Below are positions 52,633-61,871 of a stretch of 64,000 bases of DNA, piece after piece (within the stretch, counting starts at the first letter, position 1; each line of letters begins with the position of its first letter). A program made the position numbers and the translations under genes. The notes beneath the pieces are model-generated. The model worked only from the letters and a program-made list of their open reading frames with translations, was not told the DNA's origin and searched no databases. The stretch spans positions 62,001 through 126,000 of the forward strand of contig CAMBXR010000003.1 in assembly GCA_945871955.1 (NCBI GenBank). The letters are read 5' to 3'. The DNA comes from an uncultured Clostridium sp. (GTDB taxonomy: Bacteria > Bacillota > Clostridia > Peptostreptococcales > Peptostreptococcaceae).

Positions 52633-53541
52633 CTAAACTAACTCATGAGCTCTAGGTTTTTCCATCAAAATATTTTTTATTACTTCTTTAAACATTATCG
52701 GCTTATGTATAAAATCTCTTAAACTTATTTCTTCATCTGCAAAATAACATAGTCTTATAAAACCATCATGAGTTATCATTATCTTGTTGCAATCATTACA
52801 AAAAGTAGGACTACTTGGTGAAATAATTCCAACTCTACCTTTTAAATTATTTATTTTATAATATTTAACACTTGATTCTTCTTCATAGTTCATACTATCC
52901 ACTTCATCTATACTTTCCATTAATAATTTTGTATTAACGTAATTGTATTTATAAAGCTCTTTACTTATACCCCATGGTACAAGTTCCATAAATCTAACAT
53001 CTACTTCATTATATTTTGCCAATCTTATAAAATCATGTAATTCATCTGTATTAAATTCTTCTATTAAAACACAGTTTACTTTTACTTTTATTTTAAGCCT
53101 TTCACAAGTATTTAAAGTATTTAATGCTTCATTTAAATTTCCGCCTCTTGTGACAGCATTGTATTTATATGATTTTAAAGAATCTATACCAAGGTCTATA
53201 CTATCAAGTCCATTTTTCTTTAATTCAATAGCATTTTCACAAAAATGATGACCATTAGTTGCAATTGATACTTCATCAATTTTACATTCATATTTTGCAA
53301 AATATATTAATTCTTTTAAATAAGGATATAAAAGTGGCTCTCCACCTACAAATTTCACCTTATTTATACCAAGCTCTGCAAAACTTTTTATTAAAAACTT
53401 AAAATCATCTAAACTTAATATATCATCAAGATCTTCTTCACACTTATCATCTTCACTCTTACAATAAACACACCTTAGATTACATTTATCTGAGAGAGAG
53501 ATTATAAGGTAGTTTATTTCTCTTGAATAACTATCTTTCAT
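52633..53541 (-). CDS. MoaA-like radical SAM protein
   Basis: 302 residues. The radical SAM cluster motif CNLRCVYC is near residue 18, followed by VKFVGGEPLLYPYL and TRGGNLNEALNTL. The C-terminal second-cluster motif CNDCNKIMITHDGFIRLC matches MoaA (GTP 3',8-cyclase). However, it ends PRAHELV and lacks the C-terminal Gly-Gly needed by MoaA, and no moaC or other moco genes are nearby. It may be a paralogue with another substrate. GAGGGTAAG precedes the ATG. Confidence 0.75.
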   Translation of the reverse strand: MKDSYSREINYLIISLSDKCNLRCVYCKSEDDKCEEDLDDILSLDDFKFLIKSFAELGINKVKFVGGEPLLYPYLKELIYFAKYECKIDEVSIATNGHHFCENAIELKKNGLDSIDLGIDSLKSYKYNAVTRGGNLNEALNTLNTCERLKIKVKVNCVLIEEFNTDELHDFIRLAKYNEVDVRFMELVPWGISKELYKYNYVNTKLLMESIDEVDSMNYEEESSVKYYKINNLKGRVGIISPSSPTFCNDCNKIMITHDGFIRLCYFADEEISLRDFIHKPIMFKEVIKNILMEKPRAHELV

Positions 53542-53629
53542 TTACTTACCCTCTTTGCTTATAAATTTCCTATTTTTTCTGCTAATTATATAATATTACG
53601 TAAAATAAATTAATTCAAATATTTTAATA

Positions 53630-53665
53630 AAAAATAGCATAAAAATATAAAATTTTTATGCTATC
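53630..53665 (-). terminator. Terminator of the NSS transporter operon
   Basis: ATAGCATAAAAAT and ATTTTTATGCTAT, 13-bp stem just beyond the small membrane-protein gene. Confidence 0.75.
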
Positions 53666-53669
53666 AAAA

Positions 53670-53810
53670 TTAATATTTATCATATTTATCAAGATTTTCT
53701 TCTTTTTTCTCTTTTTGTCTCTCAATTATTTTTAAAATGAGTAAAATTATAGATGCAATTATTACTACACTATAAAATAATATGATTAAACTTAAGAACA
53801 ACATATCCAT
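53670..53810 (-). CDS. Small single-span membrane protein, 46 residues
   Basis: Not large enough for standard gene calls. AAGAGGTA lies before the ATG at 53810. The product starts MDMLFLSLIILFYSVV, continues as one long hydrophobic helix to about residue 29 and ends in a charged tail (ERQKEKKEENLDKYDKY). It follows the YbjQ gene by 18 nt and the operon terminator comes right after it. Its place behind an NSS transporter recalls the small subunits of some bacterial NSS importers (MetS-type), though the sequence is not obviously MetS. Confidence 0.6.
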   Translation of the reverse strand: MDMLFLSLIILFYSVVIIASIILLILKIIERQKEKKEENLDKYDKY

Positions 53811-53828
53811 TTAATACCTCTTAATAAA

Positions 53829-54146
53829 TTACTCTTCTATTAATACAGCCGTACCATAGGCAATAACTTCACTAGCTCCTTGCATTATAGCAGAAGTTCC
53901 TATTTTCATTCCTATAATTGCATTAGCACCCATGTCCTCAGCTTTTTCAACCATTCTTCCTATGGCAATTTTTCTTGCTTCTTCCATCATTTCTTGATAT
54001 GCTTTTATTTCTCCACCTACTAAAGTTTTAAAACTAGCGCCTATATCTTTTCCTATATTTTTAGTTCTCACTGTACTTGCAGATACAAAACCATATACTT
54101 CTTTTATTTCTTTTCCTGGTATATTTTCTGTTGTAACTATAATCAT
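53829..54146 (-). CDS. YbjQ family heavy-metal-binding-domain protein
   Basis: 105 residues, normal for the UPF0145/DUF74 family. VTTENIPGKEIKEVYGFVSASTVRTKN at the start and GANAIIGMKIGTSAIMQGASEVIAYGTAVLIE at the end are the conserved blocks; the fold is a pentameric dodecin-like assembly. The name comes from a predicted metal link that is not proved. AGGGGGGA precedes the ATG. Second gene of the NSS operon. Confidence 0.88.
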   Translation of the reverse strand: MIIVTTENIPGKEIKEVYGFVSASTVRTKNIGKDIGASFKTLVGGEIKAYQEMMEEARKIAIGRMVEKAEDMGANAIIGMKIGTSAIMQGASEVIAYGTAVLIEE

Positions 54147-54240
54147 TTATTTTTTCCCCCTAATAGACATTCTTAAGTCAATTATAGCAAAAGACTTATA
54201 ATAATGTACATTTATTAAATTATTTAAAATAATTTTATTT

Positions 54241-55587
54241 TTATCCTATTCCACCTAAGATAATACCTGCTATAAATACTGTTATTGTTAAAAATACAAA
54301 TACATATTTAGCCATTGGTTTGAACCATGGTCCTAGTTTTTTATTAGAACCCGTTTCTATCTCAGCTTTAGCTTTATCTATTCCAATTACCCAAAAGAAC
54401 ATTACACCTGATATAAATGCTCCTAGTGGAATTATATAAATTGATACAATATCCATCCATTTGCCAAGTATATCCCCATTTTCCACAAATAAACCTACTA
54501 AAAATGCTAAAATGCAAACTATGATAACTGATAGTTTTCTATTTAATTTTAAATTACTTTGTAGTGCCTCTATAGGAACTTCTAATAAATTCATAAGTGA
54601 TGTTATAGATGCAAATAAAACTGATATAAAAAATACTATAGAAAATAATCTTCCAAAAGGCATTAACTTAAATACTGATGGTAAAGTAATAAATAATAGA
54701 GGTGGACCTGATGCTGGATCTAGATTAAATACAAAAACAGCTGGTATAATTACAAGTCCCGCTGTAAGAGCTGCTAATGTATCAAATATGGCAGTATTTT
54801 TAGCTGAGCTTAATATATCTATATCTCTTTTTAAATAGCTTCCATAGACTATCATCCCAGAACCTGCTATAGATAAAGAGAAAAATGCTTGGCCTAAGGC
54901 ATAAATCCAAGTTTTTGGTTGAGATAAAAATTCCCATTTAGGTACAAATAAATATTTTATACCTTCCATAGCACCATCTAGTATTAATACTCTTATGACA
55001 AGTATTAAAAACAATATATAAAAAGCTGGCATCATAAATTTATTTACTTTTTCTATACCTTTTGATACTCCCATAAGCAAAATTATTGCTGTAATAAATA
55101 AAGCTATAAAGTTCCAAGCTACACTTCCAAATGGTCTTGCTATAGTTGTAAAATAAGTTACTGAGTCAGAATTATTTAATACTTCTCCCGTAATACTTCC
55201 CATAAGAAATTTTATAAACCACCCAACTACTACGGCATATCCTACAGCTATTCCAAAAGCCCCAACTACTGGAATAATTCCAAGAATACCTCCTCCCTTT
55301 TTATTTTTTGTTTCCATAGCCATTTTAAATGAACCTATAGGTCCTGTTTGAGTCATCCTACCAAAGGCAAATTCTCCCATAAGACCTGTAGCACCAAGAA
55401 GAATTACAAATATAATGTACGGTATTAAAAATGCTGCTCCTCCAAATTGACCTACTCTATATGGAAACAACCAAATATTGCCCATACCCACTGCAGAACC
55501 TACACATGCTATAATAAATCCTACTTTAGAGCTAAAAAGTTCTCTACTTTCATTTTTAGTACTAATTTTATTATTATCATCTGACAT
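54241..55587 (-). CDS. NSS (SNF) family sodium-dependent transporter
   Basis: 448 residues from the ATG at 55587 (GGGGG 7 nt upstream; the ATG six bases earlier is too close). Eleven to twelve membrane segments. The LeuT-fold signature is GFIIACVGSAVGMGNIWLFPYRVGQFGGAAFLIPY near residue 25, which includes the unwound helix and Na1 site. It imports a small neutral amino acid with Na+; the substrate is not readable. First gene of an operon with YbjQ and a 46-residue membrane protein. Confidence 0.9.
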   Translation of the reverse strand: MSDDNNKISTKNESRELFSSKVGFIIACVGSAVGMGNIWLFPYRVGQFGGAAFLIPYIIFVILLGATGLMGEFAFGRMTQTGPIGSFKMAMETKNKKGGGILGIIPVVGAFGIAVGYAVVVGWFIKFLMGSITGEVLNNSDSVTYFTTIARPFGSVAWNFIALFITAIILLMGVSKGIEKVNKFMMPAFYILFLILVIRVLILDGAMEGIKYLFVPKWEFLSQPKTWIYALGQAFFSLSIAGSGMIVYGSYLKRDIDILSSAKNTAIFDTLAALTAGLVIIPAVFVFNLDPASGPPLLFITLPSVFKLMPFGRLFSIVFFISVLFASITSLMNLLEVPIEALQSNLKLNRKLSVIIVCILAFLVGLFVENGDILGKWMDIVSIYIIPLGAFISGVMFFWVIGIDKAKAEIETGSNKKLGPWFKPMAKYVFVFLTITVFIAGIILGGIG

Positions 55588-55748
55588 AGCCATACCCCCT
55601 TTTTTTCTTCTTATATAAATATATAATTATTTTGCTTAGTTAATTCTAGCACAAAATAAAAATAGCAACCATAATCTAACTAATATCTCAACTATCTTAT
55701 TGAAGAATTTTATTTAAAGTACTACTCTTAGATTAGGAGGTGATTTCT

Positions 55749-56714
55749 TTGAAAAAAGGTTATCTATATATAGCTATAACAACCATATTATTTAGTTCTA
55801 TGGAAATAGCTCTAAAATCAATCTCTACCATCTTCAATCCAATTCAGCTGACTTTTGAGAGATTCTTTGTTGGTGGTTTGGTATTATTGCCTTTTGCTAT
55901 AAAATCTATTAAATCAAGAAACATTTCTATTAATAAAGAAGATATTAAACAATTTTTTCTATTAGGTTTTATATGTGTAGTAGTAAGTATGATTTTTTAT
56001 GAACTTGCCGTAATTTATACAAAAGCTTCAGTAGTAGGAGTTATTTTCAGTTGTAATCCTATATTTGTCATGATATTTGCATACTTATTCTTAAAGGAAG
56101 AAATTCATTATTACAATATTATATCTCTAGTTTTAGAGATTATTGGTATTTTAATTATTATTAACCCTTTATCAACAAAGCTCTCTCCAGTTGGAGTTAC
56201 TTTTACACTTTTGGCTGCTCTTACTTTCGCTTTATACGGTGTTCTAGGAAAAAAGAGTACAAAAAAATTAGGTGGGGAAATTGTAACTTGTTTTAGTTTT
56301 ATATTTGGAAGTTTAGAAATGCTTATCTTAATATTAATATGTCATATACCAAGTGTATCATCTATATTAATATCTTTTAATCTTCATAATTTTGCCAATG
56401 TACCTTTATTTACTGGATACAATATGAGTAACATTTTAACAGTTTTATATGTTTATATTTGTGTTACAGGACTTGGCTATGCTTCTTATTTTAAATCAAT
56501 GGAAAAAACATCGGCAAATACTACTTCTTTAGTATTTTTCTTTAAACCTGTTTTATCACCAATCTTAGCTTTTATACTTATAAAGGAATTTATACCAGTT
56601 AATATGATAGTAGGCATACTATTTATTATTATTGGATCTATTTTTACAATAGTTTGTAATATGAGAGCAAAAACAAAAGATTTGAATTGTGAAGAGAATA
56701 CTATATCCAATTAA
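55749..56714 (+). CDS. EamA/DMT family transporter
   Basis: Starts at TTG: AGGAGGTGA lies 6 nt upstream and the GTG in front is part of that site. 321 residues with ten membrane segments in two EamA repeats (IAITTILFSSMEIALKSI and VTFTLLAALTFALYGVLGKKS). The conserved Pro-rich FFKPVLSPILAFILIKE ends the second repeat. Exports or imports small metabolites; substrate unknown. Single gene. Confidence 0.88.
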   Translation: MKKGYLYIAITTILFSSMEIALKSISTIFNPIQLTFERFFVGGLVLLPFAIKSIKSRNISINKEDIKQFFLLGFICVVVSMIFYELAVIYTKASVVGVIFSCNPIFVMIFAYLFLKEEIHYYNIISLVLEIIGILIIINPLSTKLSPVGVTFTLLAALTFALYGVLGKKSTKKLGGEIVTCFSFIFGSLEMLILILICHIPSVSSILISFNLHNFANVPLFTGYNMSNILTVLYVYICVTGLGYASYFKSMEKTSANTTSLVFFFKPVLSPILAFILIKEFIPVNMIVGILFIIIGSIFTIVCNMRAKTKDLNCEENTISN

Positions 56715-56724
56715 AAATCACTTA

Positions 56725-56754
56725 AAATGAAGCGCTTATATAAGCACTTCATTT
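56725..56754. terminator. Terminator between EamA and HD genes
   Basis: AAATGAAGCGCTTA and TAAGCACTTCATTT, one mismatch; convergent genes. Confidence 0.75.
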
Positions 56755-56758
56755 TATT

Positions 56759-57337
56759 TTAGGAATTAACAAGTTCACCTTTTAATCCTATTTCTTCTGC
56801 TACATTTTTCATACCTTCAATAGTTTCTTTTATTACTTCATCTAAACTTTTATTTATCATGTCACATCCATTTTTTATAACTTCTCTATTTACTCCAGCT
56901 GCAAAACCTTTTGACTTGAACTTTTTCTTAACTGATTTTACTTCTAAGTCTAATATACTCTTTGATGGTCTCATTATAACTGTTGCATTTATAAGTCCCG
57001 TTAGTTCATCTATAGTATATAAAACCTTCTCTAAGTTACTTTCAGGCTTTACGTCGTTAACTAAACCATATCCATGACTAACTACTGAATGAATTAACTC
57101 TTCATCTAAATTTTTTTCTCTCATTATTTCTATTACTTTTTTACAATGTTCATCTGGATATTTTTCATAATCTAAATCGTGCAATAATCCTGCTATACCC
57201 CACTTTTCTTGGTCTTCCTTATAAATAGTGGCAAAATGTCTCATAACACTTTCTACTGCAAGGGCATGATTTATTAAATGCTCGTCTTTATTATACTCCC
57301 TTAATATATTCCATGCTTCTTCTCTTGTTGGATACAT
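56759..57337 (-). CDS. HD domain phosphohydrolase-type protein
   Basis: 192 residues. The metal-binding residues are placed as in HD proteins: INHALAVESVMRHFA (first His), GIAGLLHDLDYEKYP (HD near residue 53), then HSVVSHGYG (His near 90) and YTIDELTGLI (Asp near 110). The family hydrolyses phosphate esters; this single-domain group is widespread in Clostridia and has no known substrate. AGGAGGAG precedes the ATG. Confidence 0.85.
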   Translation of the reverse strand: MYPTREEAWNILREYNKDEHLINHALAVESVMRHFATIYKEDQEKWGIAGLLHDLDYEKYPDEHCKKVIEIMREKNLDEELIHSVVSHGYGLVNDVKPESNLEKVLYTIDELTGLINATVIMRPSKSILDLEVKSVKKKFKSKGFAAGVNREVIKNGCDMINKSLDEVIKETIEGMKNVAEEIGLKGELVNS

Positions 57338-57441
57338 AAATTACTCCTCCTATGATTGTTTATTAATATATTATAGTACCAATTTATGGAAATAATTCTA
57401 AATAGTTAGAATTTATTATAATTTTATAAAATTTCGCAAAA

Positions 57442-57476
57442 AAATAATAACCACTTTTTAAGTGATTATTATTTTT
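57442..57476 (-). terminator. Terminator overlapping the end of the foldase gene
   Basis: AATAATAACCACTT and AAGTGATTATTATT, near-perfect 14-bp stem across the stop codon. Confidence 0.7.
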
Positions 57477-58375
57477 CCATTTTTATATAGTGAATCTATA
57501 TGATCAGAATATTTTTGATTTAATATTTTGTTTTTTATATCGTCTTTGCTATCTTCTAATGTCTTAGTAGAAGTTCTTTTATCTGTAACTTTTACTATAT
57601 GATATCCATAGCTGGTTTCTATAAGATTTGATACTTGATTTTTTTCTAACTTAAATACAGCTTTAGTAAACTCCACATTCTTATCATTCTTTGAGAAATA
57701 TCCTAAATCTCCCCCATTGTTTCCTGATTTTTTATCATCAGAATTTTCTTTAGCTAAAATATCAAAATTCTCATTATTATTTATTTTATCTAAAATTGTT
57801 TGTGCTTTAACTTTTCTCTTTTCTTTTTCTTCTTTGCTAACTTCATTATTATTTTCATCTAAAGTAGAAATTAATATTTGACTTGCTCTAACTTCATCAA
57901 CTATAAATTCATCTTTATGATTTTCATAATATAACTTTATCTCATCATCACTTATTTTAATATCTTTTATAAAGTTTTCTTTATATTTAGATACTATTAA
58001 ATCTTTTTCAACTTGAGATTTTAGAAAATCCTCATTTATACCTGATGATTCTAATTTTTCTTTATAAGAAATATTATTAGCAACAGTTGATTTTAAATCT
58101 TCAAACTTTCCCTCTACTTCTCTATTTTCTACTTTGATGCCTTGTTTTTTTGCATCTTGATAAGCAACTTCATTATCAATTATAAGTGATAATATATCAT
58201 CATCTATTTTCCCATTATTTTTTTCCATATAACCTGTTATATATAATAAACTTGCTACTTTTTCATATTCATCTTTAGTTATTTGCACATCATTTACTTT
58301 CGCTACTGTTTTATTACATCCTACTATATTTATACAAATTAAAACTGATAATGCAATTATTACTATTTTTCTCAA
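57458..58375 (-). CDS. prsA: PrsA-like lipoprotein peptidyl-prolyl isomerase
   Basis: 305 residues starting at TTG (GGGGTGGG upstream). The lipoprotein signal ends at VGC20 (INIVGCNKTVAKVN). A SurA-type N-terminal chaperone helix bundle (about 28-150) is followed by a PpiC rotamase domain: DEVRASQILIST, ENSDDKKSGNNGGDLGYFSK and LIETSYGYHIVKVTDKR. It helps exported proteins fold at the membrane face. It starts 12 nt after the polysaccharide deacetylase gene, so the two share a transcript. Confidence 0.88.
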   Translation of the reverse strand: MRKIVIIALSVLICINIVGCNKTVAKVNDVQITKDEYEKVASLLYITGYMEKNNGKIDDDILSLIIDNEVAYQDAKKQGIKVENREVEGKFEDLKSTVANNISYKEKLESSGINEDFLKSQVEKDLIVSKYKENFIKDIKISDDEIKLYYENHKDEFIVDEVRASQILISTLDENNNEVSKEEKEKRKVKAQTILDKINNNENFDILAKENSDDKKSGNNGGDLGYFSKNDKNVEFTKAVFKLEKNQVSNLIETSYGYHIVKVTDKRTSTKTLEDSKDDIKNKILNQKYSDHIDSLYKNGKIIIT

Positions 58376-58387
58376 TTTCCCACCCCA

Positions 58388-59260
58388 CTAATTTTCTTCA
58401 GTAAAAAGTTTTCCATTCCAATAATTTCTTTGCTCATCACTTTCTCTTATTGGCAAAATTTCAAATCCTTCTTTTTTAAGATATTTAATCATTTCATCTA
58501 ATACTGCCACCGTTTGCTGTCTTTCATGCATCAATAAAACAATATTATCAGTATCACTTGTATGCTTTTTAACAGTTTGTATAATTTGTTGGGACGTTGA
58601 TCTCCAGTCCTCTGTGTCTAGTGTCCAATCCCATAACTTATATCCCGCATCCATTAGAGCATCATAAGAGCTTCTAGGTGTATATGGTTTACTTCCAAAA
58701 GGTAATCTTATTATTTTTGATGTCTTTCCTGTAATTTTTTTAAATGTTTCTTGATTTATATCAAATTCTTCTTTTGCTGATGTAGGTGAGACATATAATT
58801 TATGAATATCATGACTTACACTATGAAAACCTGCAGTATTTCCATTATCCACAATATTTTTAACTTGATTAGGATAAGCTTTCATATTGGAATTTATCAT
58901 AAAAAATGTAGCATTTACATTATTTTCGTTTAGTATTTTTATAATTTCATCTGTATATGCTGAAGGACCATCATCTATAGTAAGATACACAACTTTATCA
59001 TAACTTTTAGATGGGCCTTTTGAAATTTCTTTAGCTCCCTTATAAACTATATCTGTTATAGTTTCCCCTTCTATTAGAGTGCTTCTTCTCTTTGCATATG
59101 ATATAACTTCACCATTATTTAACTTAACAATGAAACCTGCAATTATACATAAAACAATTGCAATAGATATTATCCTACTTTCTTTTTTCTTATGTGTTAT
59201 ATAATGCTTAAAGTTTTTACTCCTATCTAAAATCTTTTGTTTTAAACTTTTCTCTTCCAT
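58388..59260 (-). CDS. Polysaccharide deacetylase (NodB domain), membrane-anchored
   Basis: 290 residues from the ATG at 59260 (GGGGGA 7 nt upstream). One membrane segment near residues 29-46 (IISIAIVLCIIAGFIV), then a NodB domain: TIDDGPSAYT (catalytic Asp-Asp), HSVSHDIH (zinc His pair), RLPFGSKPYTPRS, LWDWTLDTEDW and LLMHER. It probably removes acetyl groups from peptidoglycan N-acetylglucosamine or a related polymer, outside the cell. First gene of the operon with the PrsA-like foldase. Confidence 0.88.
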   Translation of the reverse strand: MEEKSLKQKILDRSKNFKHYITHKKKESRIISIAIVLCIIAGFIVKLNNGEVISYAKRRSTLIEGETITDIVYKGAKEISKGPSKSYDKVVYLTIDDGPSAYTDEIIKILNENNVNATFFMINSNMKAYPNQVKNIVDNGNTAGFHSVSHDIHKLYVSPTSAKEEFDINQETFKKITGKTSKIIRLPFGSKPYTPRSSYDALMDAGYKLWDWTLDTEDWRSTSQQIIQTVKKHTSDTDNIVLLMHERQQTVAVLDEMIKYLKKEGFEILPIRESDEQRNYWNGKLFTEEN

Positions 59261-59506
59261 CTTCAATCCCCCAAAACTCTAACAATTTTAACAATACATA
59301 TTACAACATTTTTAAAAAATTTACCCCCTATTTATACAACACTCTCACTATTATTGTCTTTCATATGTATAGAATAAGTCAATATAAAATTTGCATCAAA
59401 CTTGTTACATATCTTTTGTAATAAATTTGGTAAGTATTTTTATGTATATTAATTACTTAATTGTAAACTATATAATTGAAATAAATTTACAAAGGAGATT
59501 TTAAAA

Positions 59507-59653
59507 ATGGCTAAATCATCAAAAGAAAAAAATCAAATGATGGACAAAAAAAATAATAAAATGGTAGATAAAAAAGCTAACAAAATGAATGATAAAGCTC
59601 AAAGTCAATCTAACCTTAATGACGAATACAATAACTGTAAGGATTGTAAATAG
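59507..59653 (+). CDS. Small lysine-rich protein, 48 residues, with C-terminal CxxC
   Basis: AAAGGAGA precedes the ATG. The sequence is almost all hydrophilic: repeats of the type DKKNNKMVDKKANKMNDK, then QSQSNLNDEYNNCKDCK. The only cysteines are the C-terminal pair. It has a clear ribosome site and a terminator at 59682-59722, so it is likely expressed. Small spore- or stress-related proteins of Clostridia look like this, but no family is recognised. Confidence 0.55.
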   Translation: MAKSSKEKNQMMDKKNNKMVDKKANKMNDKAQSQSNLNDEYNNCKDCK

Positions 59654-59677
59654 TTATTTTATCAATCAAACATAATA

Positions 59678-59727
59678 AAATGTAAGCACACTCCATAAAA
59701 CTTTACATAATTGTGTGCTTACACTTT
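59678..59727. terminator. Terminator between the small protein gene and hisIE
   Basis: GTAAGCACA and TGTGCTTAC with a 23-nt loop; flanked by A- and T-rich ends. Confidence 0.7.
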
Positions 59728-59729
59728 AT

Positions 59730-60392
59730 CTAATGCTCTCTTCCTTTTAATTCTTCTATAATATCATCTATTTTTATATTAGAATTTACCATAAGAACTA
59801 ATGTATGATAAACTAAATCACTTATTTCATAAACAATTTCATCTTTTACTTCATTTTTAGCTGCTATTATTACTTCTGCACTTTCTTCTCCAACTTTTTT
59901 AAGTATTTTATCTAAACCTTTATCAAATAAATAATTAGTATAAGACCCTTCTTTAGGATTATTTTTTCTATCTTCTATTAGTTCATATAATCTATTTATA
60001 AGTTCTTTTTGTTCTAATTCATCATTTTTTAAAACTTCATAAAAAAAACATGAGTAATTTCCTGTATGACAAGCTACTCCTTTTTGTTGTACTAATAAAA
60101 GTATAGTATCTTTATCACAGTCATAGTAAAATCCCTTTACTTTTTGAATATTTCCTGAAGTTTCACCTTTTGTCCAAAGCTTTCCTCTACTTCTACTAAA
60201 ATAGCATGCTTGATTCTCAGTTAATGTTTTTTTCATGGATTCTTTATTCATATAAGCAAGCATTAAAACATCTTTAGTATTTATGTCTTGAACTACAACT
60301 GGTATTAGCCCCTTTTCATCAAATTTTAGTGTATCAATAAAACTTAAATCTATTTCTTTTTTATTTTCTTCTTCTAATAAATTCTCCCTCAT
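59730..60392 (-). CDS. hisIE: Bifunctional phosphoribosyl-AMP cyclohydrolase / phosphoribosyl-ATP pyrophosphohydrolase
   Basis: 220 residues, fusion of HisI (about 18-118) and HisE (about 128-220). His[37 protein letters not shown] and [22 protein letters not shown] with the zinc Cys. His[30 protein letters not shown] and [14 protein letters not shown] helix. Catalyses steps 2 and 3 of the pathway. Last gene of the his operon; 16 nt after hisF. AAGGAGAA precedes the ATG. Confidence 0.94.
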   Translation of the reverse strand: MRENLLEEENKKEIDLSFIDTLKFDEKGLIPVVVQDINTKDVLMLAYMNKESMKKTLTENQACYFSRSRGKLWTKGETSGNIQKVKGFYYDCDKDTILLLVQQKGVACHTGNYSCFFYEVLKNDELEQKELINRLYELIEDRKNNPKEGSYTNYLFDKGLDKILKKVGEESAEVIIAAKNEVKDEIVYEISDLVYHTLVLMVNSNIKIDDIIEELKGREH

Positions 60393-60408
60393 TTTTTTAT
60401 TCTCCTTA

Positions 60409-61167
60409 TTATAATCTAACTTCTATTCCTTCTTTTTTCATATATTCCTTTAAGTCCTTGATTTTTATTTCACCATAGTGGAAAACTGATGCAGCTAAAA
60501 TACCATCACAATTAGCCTCTTTTGCTGCTTTACAAAAGTCTTCCATTTTTCCCGCTCCACCGGAAGCTATAACTGGCACATTAACAGTTGAAGTAATTTT
60601 TGATAAAAGTTCTATATCATATCCATTTTTCATTCCATCTTCATCTATACTATTTACTACTATTTCTCCTGCACCTAAAGATACGCCTTTTTTAGCCCAC
60701 TCTATAACATCTAAATTAGTTTTTTCTCTTCCACCTTTTATATAAACATCCCATGAACCACTATCATTTTTCTTCACATCCATTGATAATACTACACACT
60801 GATTGCCAAATTTCTCTGCTGCTTCTTTTATTAGTTGTGGATTTAATACAGCAGATGAATTTATAGATACTTTATCTGCTCCTTTTCTAAGTATATTTGT
60901 AAAGTCATCTATGGAAGATACTCCTCCACCTACACAAAATGGTATAGATATATTTTCAGCAACTTTTGAAACAAATTCTAAGGAAGTTTTTCTTTCTTCA
61001 TTAGATGCAGTTATATCATAAAACACAAGCTCATCGGCTCCATTATCACTATAAAACTCACCTAAAACTTCTGGAAAATCCACATCTACTATGTCTTTAA
61101 ATTTCTTTCCCTTCACAACTCTACCATTTCTCACATCTAGACATGGTATAATTCTTTTAGTTAACAT
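60409..61167 (-). CDS. hisF: Imidazole glycerol phosphate synthase cyclase subunit
   Basis: 252 residues, (beta-alpha)8 barrel. [22 protein letters not shown] at the start with catalytic Asp11, [12 protein letters not shown] and the C-terminal phosphate loop [13 protein letters not shown]; the second catalytic Asp is in [12 protein letters not shown] near 130. Works with HisH. Its ATG lies inside the end of hisA (7-nt overlap); GAAGGAGG is within hisA. Confidence 0.96.
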   Translation of the reverse strand: MLTKRIIPCLDVRNGRVVKGKKFKDIVDVDFPEVLGEFYSDNGADELVFYDITASNEERKTSLEFVSKVAENISIPFCVGGGVSSIDDFTNILRKGADKVSINSSAVLNPQLIKEAAEKFGNQCVVLSMDVKKNDSGSWDVYIKGGREKTNLDVIEWAKKGVSLGAGEIVVNSIDEDGMKNGYDIELLSKITSTVNVPVIASGGAGKMEDFCKAAKEANCDGILAASVFHYGEIKIKDLKEYMKKEGIEVRL

Positions 61168-61871
61168 AAATCAAGTACCTCCTTCAGATCTATTTTATTT
61201 TCATAAAGAGATTTTCCTATTATAACTCCGTATAAATCCATTGCTTTTAATTTTTTTACATCTTCTATAGAAGTTACTCCACCAGAGGCAATTATATCTA
61301 AATTAGTTTCTTTGGATAGTTTTTCATATATATCAAAATTTGGTCCAATCATCATACCGTCCTTTGATATATCTGTATAAACTATGGTTTTCACACCCAT
61401 TTCTTCTAGCTCTTTACAAAAATCTAAAGAATTTACATCGCTTACTTCTTCCCAACCTTGTGCAGCAACTTTACCATTTTTAGCATCTACAGATACAACT
61501 ATTTTTTCTTTATATTGTGAAATTAAATCTTTTAAAAGTTCTTTGTCTTTAATTGCAACGCTTCCAAGTATTACACGATTTACTCCCAAATCTAAAAGCT
61601 CTTTTACCCTTTCTTTACTTCTAATTCCTCCACCCATTTGTACAGGTATATTTACAGTGCTTAATAATTTTTTTATACTTTCATCATTTACATTACCTTC
61701 TCCTCTAGCTCCATTTAATGAGACCATATGAAGAAACTTAGCACCTTTATCTTCCCATTTTTTAGCCATCAAACTAGGATCATTTCCATAAACATTTACT
61801 TTATCAAAATCCCCCTGCAAAAGTCTTACACATTTATTATCTTTTATATCTATAGCTGGAAATATTATCAT
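61161..61871 (-). CDS. hisA: ProFAR isomerase
   Basis: 236 residues, the HisA barrel. [21 protein letters not shown] carries the catalytic Asp8, [13 protein letters not shown] and [17 protein letters not shown] follow, the second Asp is in [13 protein letters not shown] near 128, and [14 protein letters not shown] closes the phosphate site. Overlaps hisH by 4 nt and hisF by 7 nt. Confidence 0.96.
   Translation of the reverse strand: MIIFPAIDIKDNKCVRLLQGDFDKVNVYGNDPSLMAKKWEDKGAKFLHMVSLNGARGEGNVNDESIKKLLSTVNIPVQMGGGIRSKERVKELLDLGVNRVILGSVAIKDKELLKDLISQYKEKIVVSVDAKNGKVAAQGWEEVSDVNSLDFCKELEEMGVKTIVYTDISKDGMMIGPNFDIYEKLSKETNLDIIASGGVTSIEDVKKLKAMDLYGVIIGKSLYENKIDLKEVLDLC

Noticed and set aside
61384..61731. 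Open frames on the strand opposite to his, leu, cys and other genes
   Set aside because: They lie inside well-supported genes, lack ribosome sites and give no family-like sequence.
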